This document shows positions 55,725 to 64,000 of a stretch of 64,000 bases of DNA, piece after piece (within the stretch, counting starts at the first letter, position 1; each line of letters opens with the position of its first letter). This DNA is from Dama dama (lineage: Eukaryota > Chordata > Mammalia > Artiodactyla > Cervidae): the NCBI RefSeq assembly GCF_033118175.1, contig NC_083691.1, forward strand, positions 18,635,001 to 18,699,000, given 5' to 3'. The notes under the pieces were generated by a model. The model worked only from the letters and a program-made list of their open reading frames with translations. It did no database searches and was not told the DNA's origin. The position numbers were made by a program, and so were the translations under genes.

Positions 55725-55994
55725 CAAACCCCCATAAGAATCATTGGTCAAGCCCAAAGCAATGGTAAATACCAATTGGGGGAGATAATACAGTCAACAA
55801 AGAAAATCTGGACACTTGGCCCTTACCCCAAAGAAGCAGGACAGGGGGCTGCAGCAATAGACAGCCTTTCCCCAAGGAAAAGCCTAAAGCCAGTAGACGA
55901 AGGGTACAGACGACATCAGTGGAAGACCTCGACCCAGAAGAAACTACATGTAGAAAGAACCTGGTCTGAAGGACTGATCTTTAGGCCTAGATAA
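55725..55994 (+). other. Unidentified segment with an open frame
   Basis: 270 bp between two Bov-tA insertions. One plus frame stays open to 55994, giving a Lys/Gln-rich product with IIQSTKKIWTLGPYPKEA and KKLHVERTWSEGL. The frame also runs through the upstream SINE (from 55581), so the start is not real. It could be a fragment of a processed pseudogene; I do not recognise the parent. Confidence 0.3.
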
Positions 55995-56004
55995 AGCATT
56001 TTCT

Positions 56005-56219
56005 GGGGCTTCCCTGGTGGCTCAGCAGTAGACAATCTGCCTGCCAAGGCAGGAGACCCAGGTTTGATCCTGGGTTGGGAAGATCCCCTGGAGGAAGAAA
56101 TGGCAACCTGCTCTAATATTCTTGCCTGGAGAATTCCATGGACAGAGGAGCCTTGTGGGCTTCAGTCCATGTGGTCACAAAAAGCTGGACATGACTTAGC
56201 AACTAAACAACAACAACAG
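56005..56219 (+). mobile_element. Bov-tA SINE with exact TSD
   Basis: Flanked by agcattttct at 55995-56004 and 56220-56229. Full-length, ending in a (caa)n tail. Confidence 0.96.
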
Positions 56220-56229
56220 AGCATTTTCT

Positions 56230-57429
56230 ACAGTTAAAGAATTTTCTATGGTGTCCGTTTCCTGAATAGCTCATGTGGTCCATGTGCAGGGACACCTACA
56301 GACGTGCAGCTTGTCTACTGCAAAAGAGGGCCCACCTGAGGGACGAGTGAGGACTAGAATCCAGTCTGCCTTCCACTCACCACACTATGTGCCCTTGGGG
56401 AAAATGGAACATAGATTCCAAGGGCCAACGTCTGGTGTATTTGTTGGCTGGGGGGAGAGCCCAGCAAAGATGGTGAGTGGGTCACCCCAGCTGCCACTGC
56501 TGGGTCCTGACCATCCTAGGAGAGAGGGCCAGAGGGGGTCCTTCTGCAGGTGTTGGAGAAATGCAGTGAAAAGAATGTTATCGAGAAGCACTCGCACACA
56601 AAGGGAGGTATCCTCTCTTCCCTGGCCTCTGCTGAGACACAGACAGACAGACAGATATGCACACCCGACCAGGTGCCAGCACACAGGTAGACACCACCCC
56701 CCAGAGGACCCAGGACACACAATTAGGCATGGCTGGCGGCCCCCCGGCACCCCACAGACTGGAGTCAGATGAGCTGTCGTGTTTTCTACACCTGTGCCTA
56801 TACACACGCACTCGTACACCTGTGCACACCCCCTGCCCCAGCAGGCGTGCACACCCACACGCGCACTGTCACTCTGGCCTGTGGGGGCAGGGTAGGAATG
56901 CTCATGAGCTCTGAGTCTTGGCCTGAGCAGGTGTGTGGGCGTCTCCTGACCCCAAACGGGTGGCCGGTTGCAGGAGACAGGCCTCGGGTTAGCTGCGCAC
57001 AGTGGCCTGGCGCGCGGGGGTGGTGAGTGTTGTTGCCATGGAGATGAGAGCTGGAGATGCCATGCTGGGAAGCAGGCTCTGTGTGGGTGGCCCCGGGGCA
57101 TGGATCCACACACTACGGGGATGGAGGGAGGGTGGGCATCTGAGGGTCTGGGCTGGGAGGAGGGCTCCTGGGGTCTGGTGGGGGCGGAGGGGGTCAAGGA
57201 TGGCAGGACTAGCTGCCCGTATCTCAGGCCTGGGCATGAGGTGCTGAGTTTGTTAGCTGGTCTCCGGCTGGCTGCACAGAACCAGACGATGGGCCGTCTT
57301 CCCTCACTGGCAGTTCTGGCTCACCCACAGCTGAGGTGAAGCCCACAAGGAGGGCAGAGCAGGCACTTAAGATGAGAAAGATAATCAGCTTCAGGAGAAG
57401 AGCTATACGGGGAGGGTCACGGACAGACA
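56230..57429. other. GC-rich unique sequence with CA-rich patches
   Basis: A cagacagacagacag run at 56640-56656 and a CA/CG-rich stretch at 56800-56870. A 270-codon minus frame (56385-57197) is the longest open stretch in the window. It overlaps frames of 68-123 codons in the other phases and is Cys/Pro/His-rich with no domain, so it is more likely chance than a gene. Confidence 0.4.
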
Positions 57430-57800
57430 GAAGTGGTCTGACTCTGTCAGATTTGATATCCATTTCCTGGGCCATCACTTGTGAGCCTGGGCAAAGTATG
57501 TCACCTCTCTCATGGTCTGATGGTTGCCAGGGCCACGTGAACTCTCAGTCCATGGGCTGGACCCTCAACTGACCGGCCAGTGTCTCACCTGCACACCCAA
57601 TGGCTTCGTCTGTGCTTCCGGAAGAGGGACCATCTACCCTCTGCTTCTCTGTAGGGGAAAGCAGGGTCCAGGCTGTCAGGACAGTGGGTAGAGGCTGGCT
57701 TTGTCACCAGAGAGAGCAGGACTCAGATCCTGCCTCTGCCCCTCAGCTGTGTGTCCTCGGGAAAGCCGTGGACCTCTCTGAGCTTCACCAGCAAATACCT
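57430..57800 (+). mobile_element. Two MIR fragments
   Basis: Bases 57430-57540 ('ggtctgactctgtcagattt', 'gtgagcctgggcaaagtatg') and 57690-57800 ('actcagatcctgcctctgcc', 'cgtggacctctctgagc') each show MIR order. Confidence 0.6.
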
Positions 57801-58514
57801 CCTTCCTCAGTGGCTCAGCTGGGACCCCAGGGCCGTCGGTCTGGCGCCTGATGGAGTCTGATGCCTGACATGTTGTGCTTCTCAGGCCTCTCAACTTCTG
57901 CCAAGGGGGCCTGTGGGGCCCCCCTGACCCCTGGGCCTTGGGGGAGGGCAGGTGTTGGAGGAAGATGCAGGAGTCTGTGTCTAAGGGGGCTGGCCGATGG
58001 CAGTGCAAAGCCAGGGCAGGGGTGGGAGCCCTCCGCTTCCCCTGTCTGGGCCAGGAGGGTGAGATTGGACTCTCTGTGCTGAAAGCCTGGGGGCAGGGCA
58101 CCCCTTCCTCCCCCAGAGAGGGCGTGGGGCCAAGCTGGCAGCACTGGAAGCAGCCTTGAATAGAGAGGTGGCGAGAAACCCAGTGGAAGCCACAGAAGGA
58201 GAAGGGTTGGCTCTGGGCTCAGAGGCCTGGGGAGACAGTGGTGGGGGGTGTGCGATATGGGAGGAGGGTCAGCACCCACCACACTGACCAGCATCTATTG
58301 GGATTTCCGTGGAAATGTTCGCTTAGGCAGAGAAAACTCTGTTACCTTGGAAACCCAAAGTCTTCTCTGCCAAGCTGAGTCCCTTGGTGGGAGAACAATC
58401 TCAGGGATGCCAAGGATGGCAAACTTAGGGGTCTTCTGGGACCTTCCCAGGCAGGCCCCGGGGAGACCTGCAACCCTGCCCCAGGGGACAAGAGGGTCAC
58501 AGCCCTTCACTCAC
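57801..58514. other. GC-rich unique sequence
   Basis: Frames of 73-159 codons overlap on both strands without domains. An X-box-like motif lies at 58341-58354. Confidence 0.35.
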
Positions 58515-58840
58515 TCGCTCACTCACTCATTCAATCAACAAATACCTGCTGGTCTCCATCAGGCCCTGTGCTGGGCCCTGGGGATGCAGAAATTCATCTA
58601 ACATGGTCCCTGAACTTGAGGAAGACACGGTGTAATGGGGAGACAGGTGTGTATTGATAAATGAGAATGATTTAGTGGGTAAGGGCTTTCACAGGGCTAT
58701 GGGAGAATGCTGTGTAAGTACAGAGGGAGGGTGGGAGGGCTTCCTAGAGGAGGTGACATTTTTGCTAGCCTGGGGCAGGGAGGCCACCCCAAGCAGAGGG
58801 AGCAGCAAGTGTAAAGTCAGAGAGGATAGAAGCAGGGTCT
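58515..58840 (-). mobile_element. L2 LINE 3' region
   Basis: 'cattcaatcaacaaatacc', 'ccctgtgctgggccctggg', 'cttcctagaggaggtgac' and 'agagggagcagcaagtg' are reversed L2 blocks. Confidence 0.78.
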
Positions 58841-58879
58841 CAGGAGGTGGACGAGACTCACTCACATCCAAGGCGAGGC

Positions 58880-59095
58880 CGTGTGCTGCAGTGGTCAGTG
58901 CGAGAACCAGGCTGCCTGTCCTTGAACTCCAGCTGGGTGACCTTGGGCAAGGTACTTCAATATTCAGTGCCCAATTTCCTTATCTGTAAAACGGAGGTGG
59001 TAACATGACCCACCTTAGAGGGCTGTTATGGGATAAACACCTTGGAATGTGCAAACCACTGAGCAATGCTGGCCCCTGGTAATATTACTATTAAT
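58880..59095 (+). mobile_element. MIR SINE, nearly complete
   Basis: 'ctgcagtggtcagtgcgag', 'gctgggtgaccttgggcaag', 'tccttatctgtaaaacgg' and 'ggctgttatgggataaac' give one of the best-preserved MIRs here. Confidence 0.88.
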
Positions 59096-60471
59096 AATAG
59101 CTCTTCCCCACCCCACCCACCTGAGCTGCTCAGGGAGGGGCCGATCCTGAAGGCCAAGGGCACTGGGTGAAGGGCACTTCATCTCTGGCCAGGCTCCTCC
59201 TGGAAGGCACTTGGGAAACCCAGCCCCTCACCCAACCCCCACCCATCCTACAGCAGAGAACATGGAGATCCTTGGTCCCATCCTACAGCAGAGAACACGG
59301 AGATCCTCGGAGGGAACAGGGCTCACCAGGACCCACAGCAAATTCGCAGCAGTGCGCTGGTGGGGTTAGCGTTCATCGAATGAGAGGCTGTTATGTATCT
59401 GACCTGAATAAATAATTTATTCCTGGATTTTAATAATTTAAAAGCCTTCATTTCATCGGCATCTCATCAAAAATAGAAACTTTCTGCTTTTTTCATTCTA
59501 GATTTCTTTTTAAAGTAGCACACGGGAACAGGGGCCAAAGTAACAGCCTTTGAAGGTTTTGTGGCAGCCGACCCTGGACAGGCTGCAAACCCTGAGTGTC
59601 TGTCTGGACAGGAGGCGAGTGGCCCTTGCTTCAAGCTTCCCCCCTTCGCTTCTCTTTGGTCAGTACCCGCCTGTCCTTGGGTCTGCTGCATGAGGGGACA
59701 GCGGCTGCTGGAGGAGCTGGGCCAGAGCCCTGGGGCCCTGGGTGCTGTGGACAGCAGGCAATGGCCAGACCCCCATCCCCTATCCCGTGTCTGCGCCCAG
59801 ACCTGGGCCCACAAGCAATAGCAACGTCTGTCCCTGAGCAGGGGCAGGGGCGGGGGGAGCTTAGAGAAAATGTTGGGGAACCAGGCAGACAAAGATGCAT
59901 AGAGGGAGGGAGCACTGGGGGAGGGGAGGCCTCCTCTCCTCCTGGGGGGTTTAGGGGCTTCTATGAGCCCCACCACTTGAGCAGCTGGGGGCTCTGCCTG
60001 CCCCAGGACAGCCCCACCTGGTTCCCCTGTGACCTTGCAAAGCACAGCTTCCCAGAACCAGCATCCTCCAGGGAAGCTGGCTGGGGTGATGAATCGGCAC
60101 AGGCCCAGCCAGCCTCGCGGACCCTCTCAGCTGCCGTCAGCACGGGTTTCCCCGCTCACCCCACGGCTGTTCCTGCCTGCTGTCCTCCCTGGAGCTTTCC
60201 CCAAAGGGTAACCACAGCTCAAGTTCTCCTCCCAAACAGGAATGCACCCCCAGCTGGCCCCCACTCCCTCTCCCAGCCTTCAACTCAGACTCTGTCCTTT
60301 GTATTTGCATCTCCGAAGGTCGTCACGCCCTGAGGCTTTGTCCAGCCCTGAACATCATGCTCTATCTTGTTCAGCTTTTGGGGTCTTGGTACAATAACCT
60401 CTAACACAGCAACCTCTTGGGGAGCTTGGAAGCCTTCAATGCTTTGTATCAAATTAACCCCACTGACCATA
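59096..60471. other. GC-rich unique sequence
   Basis: 1.4 kb with no assigned repeat. It holds a 35-bp tandem duplication (59242-59311). A 245-codon plus frame (59596-60333) overlaps a 192-codon minus frame; neither has a domain. The flank at 59400-59470 is AT-rich. Confidence 0.4.
59242..59311. repeat. 35-bp tandem duplication
   Basis: Bases 59242-59276 and 59277-59311 match in 32 of 35 positions; the unit begins cccatcctacagcagagaac. Confidence 0.9.
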
Positions 60472-60483
60472 AACTATCCTAGT

Positions 60484-60693
60484 GCGTGTGTGAAGTCACT
60501 CAGTCATGTCTGATTCTTTGTGACCCCATGGACTGTAGCCTGCCAGGCTCCTCTGTCCATGGGTTTTTCCAGGCAAGGATGCTGGAGTGGGTTGTCATTT
60601 CCTTCTCCAAGGGATCTTCCTGACCCAGGGATTGAACCTGGGTCTCCCACACTGCAGGCAGACTCTTTACCATCTGAGCCACCAGGGAAGCCG
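60484..60693 (-). mobile_element. Bov-tA SINE with exact TSD
   Basis: Flanked by aactatcctagt at 60472-60483 and 60694-60705. The reversed head ends 'gagccaccagggaagcc'. Confidence 0.96.
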
Positions 60694-60757
60694 AACTATC
60701 CTAGTAGATGAATAGTATTTATTATTGAGTAACTTTCACGAAGGACTTCCCAGGTGA

Positions 60758-61054
60758 CACTGAAAGTGAAAGTGAAAGTGACTCAGTCATGTCCAACTCT
60801 TTGCTACCCCATGGAATCTATACAGTTCATGGAATTCTCCAGGACAGAATACTGGAGTGGGTAGCCTTTCTGTTCTCCAGGGGGAATCTTCCCAATCCAG
60901 GTATCGAACTCACATTGCAGGTGGATTCTTTACCAGCTGAGCCAAAGGGGGAAGCCCAAGAATATTGGAGTGGGTAGCCTATCCCTTCTGTAGCAGATCT
61001 TCTCGACCCAGGAACTGAACTGGGGTCTCTCGCATTGCATGCAAATTCTTTAAC
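60758..61054 (-). mobile_element. Bov-tA SINE, dimeric form, truncated
   Basis: A (gtgaaa)n tail, one full body and reversed head (to about 60957), then a second partial body plus head ('aatattggagtgggtagcc' onward) that stops at 'attctttaac' without its last 20 or so bases. It abuts the next element head-to-head. Confidence 0.88.
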
Positions 61055-61061
61055 AGGTGGT

Positions 61062-61253
61062 CCTAGTGGTAAAGAACTTGCCTGCCAATGCAGTAGATGT
61101 AAAAGATGCCAGTTTGATTTCTGGATTGGGAAGATCCACTGGAGGAGGAAAGGGCAATTGACTCCAGTATTCTTGCCTGGAGAATTCCATGGACAGAGGA
61201 GCCTACAGTCCATGGGGTCGCAAAGAGTCAGACACAGCTGAAGTGACTTAGCA
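61062..61253 (+). mobile_element. Bov-tA SINE
   Basis: Starts inside the head ('cctagtggtaaagaacttg') and ends 'cagctgaagtgacttagcac'. It forms an inverted pair with the preceding element. Confidence 0.92.
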
Positions 61254-61321
61254 CGTTAGCCTCCTGGGATGTGTTCATTTCTTTAACACAATTTCCTCTC
61301 TTTAAGTATTTAAGTACTTGT

Positions 61322-61488
61322 TGTTGTTTACTTGCTAAGATCAGGGGATTTCCCAGGCAAGAATACTGGAGTGGATGGCTATTTCCTTCTCCAGGGCATC
61401 TTCCTGACCCAGAGATCAAACCCGAGGCTCTTATGTCACCTGCATTGGCAGGCAGGTTCTTTACCACTAGCACCACCAGGGAAGCCCC
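61322..61488 (-). mobile_element. Bov-tA SINE, body shortened
   Basis: 'ttgtttacttgctaagatc' passes directly into 'ttcccaggcaagaatactgg', so the usual 50-60 bp in between are deleted. The reversed head ends 'accaccagggaagcccc'. Confidence 0.9.
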
Positions 61489-61694
61489 ATATAAGCCCTT
61501 AGGTTCTGCCATTTCTTTGCGCCTTCATTTTCCTGTGAGGCCCCCATGGACAGGTACAAATCTGCATGCTTTTCTCCTATTCCTCTGTTCTTAGATCAGT
61601 TTAATCCTCAGGCCCAGCAGAAGACCTCGGAGGGGAGAGGTCAAGCCCCGCCTCCCACATGGGGGAACAGCCAGACGGTTCGGGGTGAACATGT
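61489..61694. other. Unique sequence
   Basis: No gene or repeat recognised. Confidence 0.3.
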
Positions 61695-61752
61695 GCTGTG
61701 TGTGCTAAGTCACTTCAGTCGTGTCCAACTCTGTGACCCCATGGACTGTAAC
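61695..61752 (-). mobile_element. BOV-A fragment
   Basis: 'tgctaagtcacttcagtcg' to 'ccatggactgtaac', only 55 bp. Confidence 0.8.
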
Positions 61753-62908
61753 ATGTGGCGCCTGTGAAAGCCCAGGAGCTGCACGCACCTCGGCCCCAGA
61801 CTGAGCAGAGGAGGAGCAGACACAAACCGCCAGCCCCAGAAGTCACACAGGCTGAGTGGGGACCGATGAGCAGTTCCCCACCCCCGCCTGCCCACATGAC
61901 TCAGTCCACCCACTGCCTGAGCCCTGTAGACGGCAGGTCTCCAGCCTGTGGCAGATGGTCAGGAGACAAGGAGGGATAGCGTTGGAGCTGGAGGGTGGGG
62001 TTCTCAGAAGATGACTAAGGCACCCCCAGAACATACCTCCGTCTTTAATAAAGGCCACAAACAAGCCTGTGCCATCTGGGATGATGGCTCCTACGTAGCA
62101 TTGCCGTCAGCAAGCCAGACTTGCCAAAACTCCAAGCCCCTAAAAGGCAACCAGAACTCCCGCCAAGTTCAATTCCAGCACCTCCAATAAATGATACAAA
62201 CTTTGGGCAATCAGCTCTCCTGAAGGGACTTATTTCCTTTGCCGGACAATGAAGAGTGGTGGGTTTTCCCTTCGGATCTGAAACATCCCGTTTTTAGGAT
62301 GTCAGTCTAATACCGCTATTAAAAATAATCTCCTCAAATGGTAAGATTCTTCCCCACTAAGTCCTTATAGAGTATAAAAAGAAAATTAGCCAGGCAAGCA
62401 TGGAAATCCTGTTTTTAGGACACGTTTCCTTTGGGTTATAAATAAGCAGATCTTAGCGGAAGGGCGCCTCGAGGCTGGATCTCTGAGGTCCGGCTGCTTT
62501 GCCCTTCACCTGGGCACACATATTTCTGGTAGAAAGGACGTGATGGGCCCCTGGGGAGACAACATTCCTGTTGACAGTTGTTGCCAAGGGAACATCAGGC
62601 CAGGCGACACACAGGTAGAAAGAGCTGGCTCTTCTTGTTCACCTTGGAAAGCACCGGGAAGCTGATTACATTTTCTTAGAATTACAGGTGGGTCCCGAGA
62701 AGCCTATTCTCCTCAAGCAGCTCACGACTCAGAACTGTACTGGAAACGATGCTCGTGTCTGTGCCATGAGCACGCGTCATGAATTTCACAGGGTTCCCTG
62801 GGGAGGTCGCTTCTCTTTCCCCACCTGCAACACAAAGGGTTATTTCCAAGGAAAAATCAGGGGGTTTCAGGGTGCCCCTCAGGAGACAGCCTGGGCAGGA
62901 AGCCCTGT
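61753..62908. other. Unique sequence, possible regulatory segment
   Basis: 1.15 kb without an assigned repeat. Bases 62270-62600 hold a 13-bp direct repeat (gtttttagga within atccc/atcct context at about 62286 and 62406), a MEF2/TATA-like ttataaataag (62436-62446) and an X-box-like motif (62580-62593). No transcript structure can be shown. Confidence 0.35.
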
Positions 62909-63236
62909 GCGCTTAGCTGCTCAGCTGTGTCTGACTTTTTGCGACCCCATGGACTGTAGCCCACCAGGATCCTCTGTCCATGGGGATTCTCCAGCCAAGA
63001 ATACTGGAGCGGGTAGCCATTTCCTTCTCCAGGGAATCTTCCCAACCCAGGGATAGAGCCCAGGTCTCCTGCATTGCAGGCAGATTCTTTACCATCTGAG
63101 CCACGAGGGAAGCCCAAGAATACTGGAGTGGGTGGCCGTTCCCTTCTCCAGGGGATCTTCCCGACCTAGGAACTGAACCAGGGTCTCTCCTGCATTGCAG
63201 GCGGATTCTTCACCAGCTGAACTACCAGGGAAGCCC
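62909..63236 (-). mobile_element. Bov-tA SINE, dimeric form
   Basis: One full unit to about 63110, then 'caagaatactggagtgggtgg' starts a second partial body plus reversed head ending 'actaccagggaagccc'. It has the same architecture as 60758-61054, so this is a subfamily form. Confidence 0.9.
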
Positions 63237-63894
63237 ACTCTCATCCATTTTTTCCCCCAGAATGTAGAAATCGATTTATTTTTCACATGTCTCCATTTGG
63301 GCGTGTCCAAGTTCAATTATGAGTTAAGTAACAGCAGACCTTTTGTTTCAATCAAAGTTCAATACTTACCCCATCTAACCCTAGAGGGTCAAATGAAGTG
63401 GAAATCATATATATCATAATGCTTATGTTAGAATCATCCCTCTTTGAAGATAAGAGCAGGTGTGGTGTCAGTTAAAATAACAGCAACTAAACTAAAAAAC
63501 ATTGACCAAAATTTCTCTCCTAGGAGAGAAAATGGGCAAACATCTCTGGGCTGGTGGGGTGACTGCTGCAAACACAGAATCACCCCCTGGGTGACCCGGG
63601 TCCCCCAACTCTGGAGGCTCAGTGGCCTCCTCCCCTGGGGGTCTCTGTCTGGGGCCTCTGCCTCCACAACTTGGGTCCGCATCACCCCTGCCTCTCACTT
63701 GCCGGGCTTTCCCTCAGTGGGAAGGGCAGGTGCCCACACTTCTCGAGGAGGAGACAGAGGACTCTGTACAAAGTGGTTGGCTCCTTTCAGTCCCCTCCCC
63801 TGGTTCCTGCCTTCTCCTGCAGGAGCCGCTCCAGGGATGTGTGGCTGATGTTTCCACCACGCAGGGGAGATTCTTCTGCACCTCCGAGGAGAAC
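63237..63894. other. Unique sequence with a 20-bp palindrome
   Basis: No gene. It contains the palindrome at 63512-63531 and a caaagttca hormone-receptor/HNF4-like word at 63353-63361. Frames of 83-134 codons near the end overlap on both strands. Confidence 0.4.
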
Positions 63895-64000
63895 ATCCCC
63901 TCCATGACCTCCCTCCTCCTCCATGGCCTCACTTCTCCCCCACAACCTCCCTCCTCCTCCACCGCCCTCCTCCTCCATGGGCTCCCTCCTCCTCCACCTC
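63895..64000. repeat. CCT-rich minisatellite, runs off the window
   Basis: ctccctcctcctcca occurs exactly at 63909-63923, 63947-63961 and 63982-63996, so the period is 35-38 bp. The repeat leaves minus-strand Met-Glu-Glu-Glu-Gly-Gly frames open; these are not genes. Confidence 0.88.

Noticed and set aside
56385..57197. 270-codon minus-strand open frame, the longest in the window
   Set aside because: It is Cys/Pro/His-rich, crosses CA/CG-rich simple sequence, overlaps frames in other phases on both strands, and shows no domain or splice context. GC-rich DNA with few stops explains it.
59838..59860. G-quadruplex at the ggggcaggggcggggg run
   Set aside because: Only three separated G tracts of four or more are present; a standard four-tract pattern is not met.
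59596..60333. 245-codon plus-strand frame
   Set aside because: It overlaps a 192-codon frame on the other strand and several shorter ones. No domain recognised; GC-driven.
62035..62200. Possible 3' end of a gene (aataaa at about 62045 and 62188)
   Set aside because: No upstream coding exon or splice signals could be connected. Isolated poly(A) words are common.

Overview
The window is nuclear DNA from a ruminant, most likely a bovid. The evidence is the repeat content: about 13 RTE-type BovB LINE fragments, almost 30 Bov-tA/BOV-A SINE units (tRNA-Glu-like head joined to a BovB-derived body), about 13 CHR-type tRNA-Glu SINEs shared with other cetartiodactyls, and a ruminant-type L1. Older mammalian repeats (MIR, L2, L1M, MLT1, MER5-like hAT) lie between them. 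Nothing points to a bacterial, plasmid or viral genome. The species cannot be fixed from repeats alone.

I found no intact protein-coding gene, tRNA, rRNA, snRNA or CRISPR array. The reading frames of 60-270 codons are scattered over both strands, often overlap, and fall in repeats or in GC-rich or low-complexity DNA. The only recognisable coding remnants belong to transposons: broken BovB reverse transcriptase frames (3.8-4.2 kb and 50.6-52.3 kb, minus strand) and a broken hAT transposase (6.2-8.2 kb, plus strand). The window is therefore intergenic or intronic.

Layout. 0-9 kb: SINEs and BovB, then an old hAT transposon (5953-8622) split by a 5'-inverted L1 that itself carries a Bov-tA. 9-19 kb: mostly unique DNA with simple repeats and a TG-rich minisatellite (18.3-18.5 kb). 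19-33 kb: BovB, L1M, L2, an MLT1 LTR, and a run of CHR SINEs at 29.6-32.4 kb. 33-42 kb: six BovB fragments and a solo retroviral-type LTR (35.35-35.81 kb). 42-50 kb: MIR, L2 and Bov-tA. 50.6-52.3 kb: the longest BovB copy. 53.1-55.0 kb: a block almost free of young repeats with motif clusters typical of regulatory DNA. 56-60.5 kb: GC-rich unique DNA with MIR and L2. 60.5-61.5 kb: four Bov-tA elements, two of them head-to-head across a short loop. 63.9-64 kb: the start of a CCT-rich minisatellite.

No new biological system is evident. The best leads are the nested L1 event, the SINE palindrome, two perfect palindromes and the repeat-poor candidate regulatory blocks. Repeat family names come from recognition of consensus features, not from a database search; edges are good to roughly 5-20 bp unless target-site duplications (TSDs) are given.
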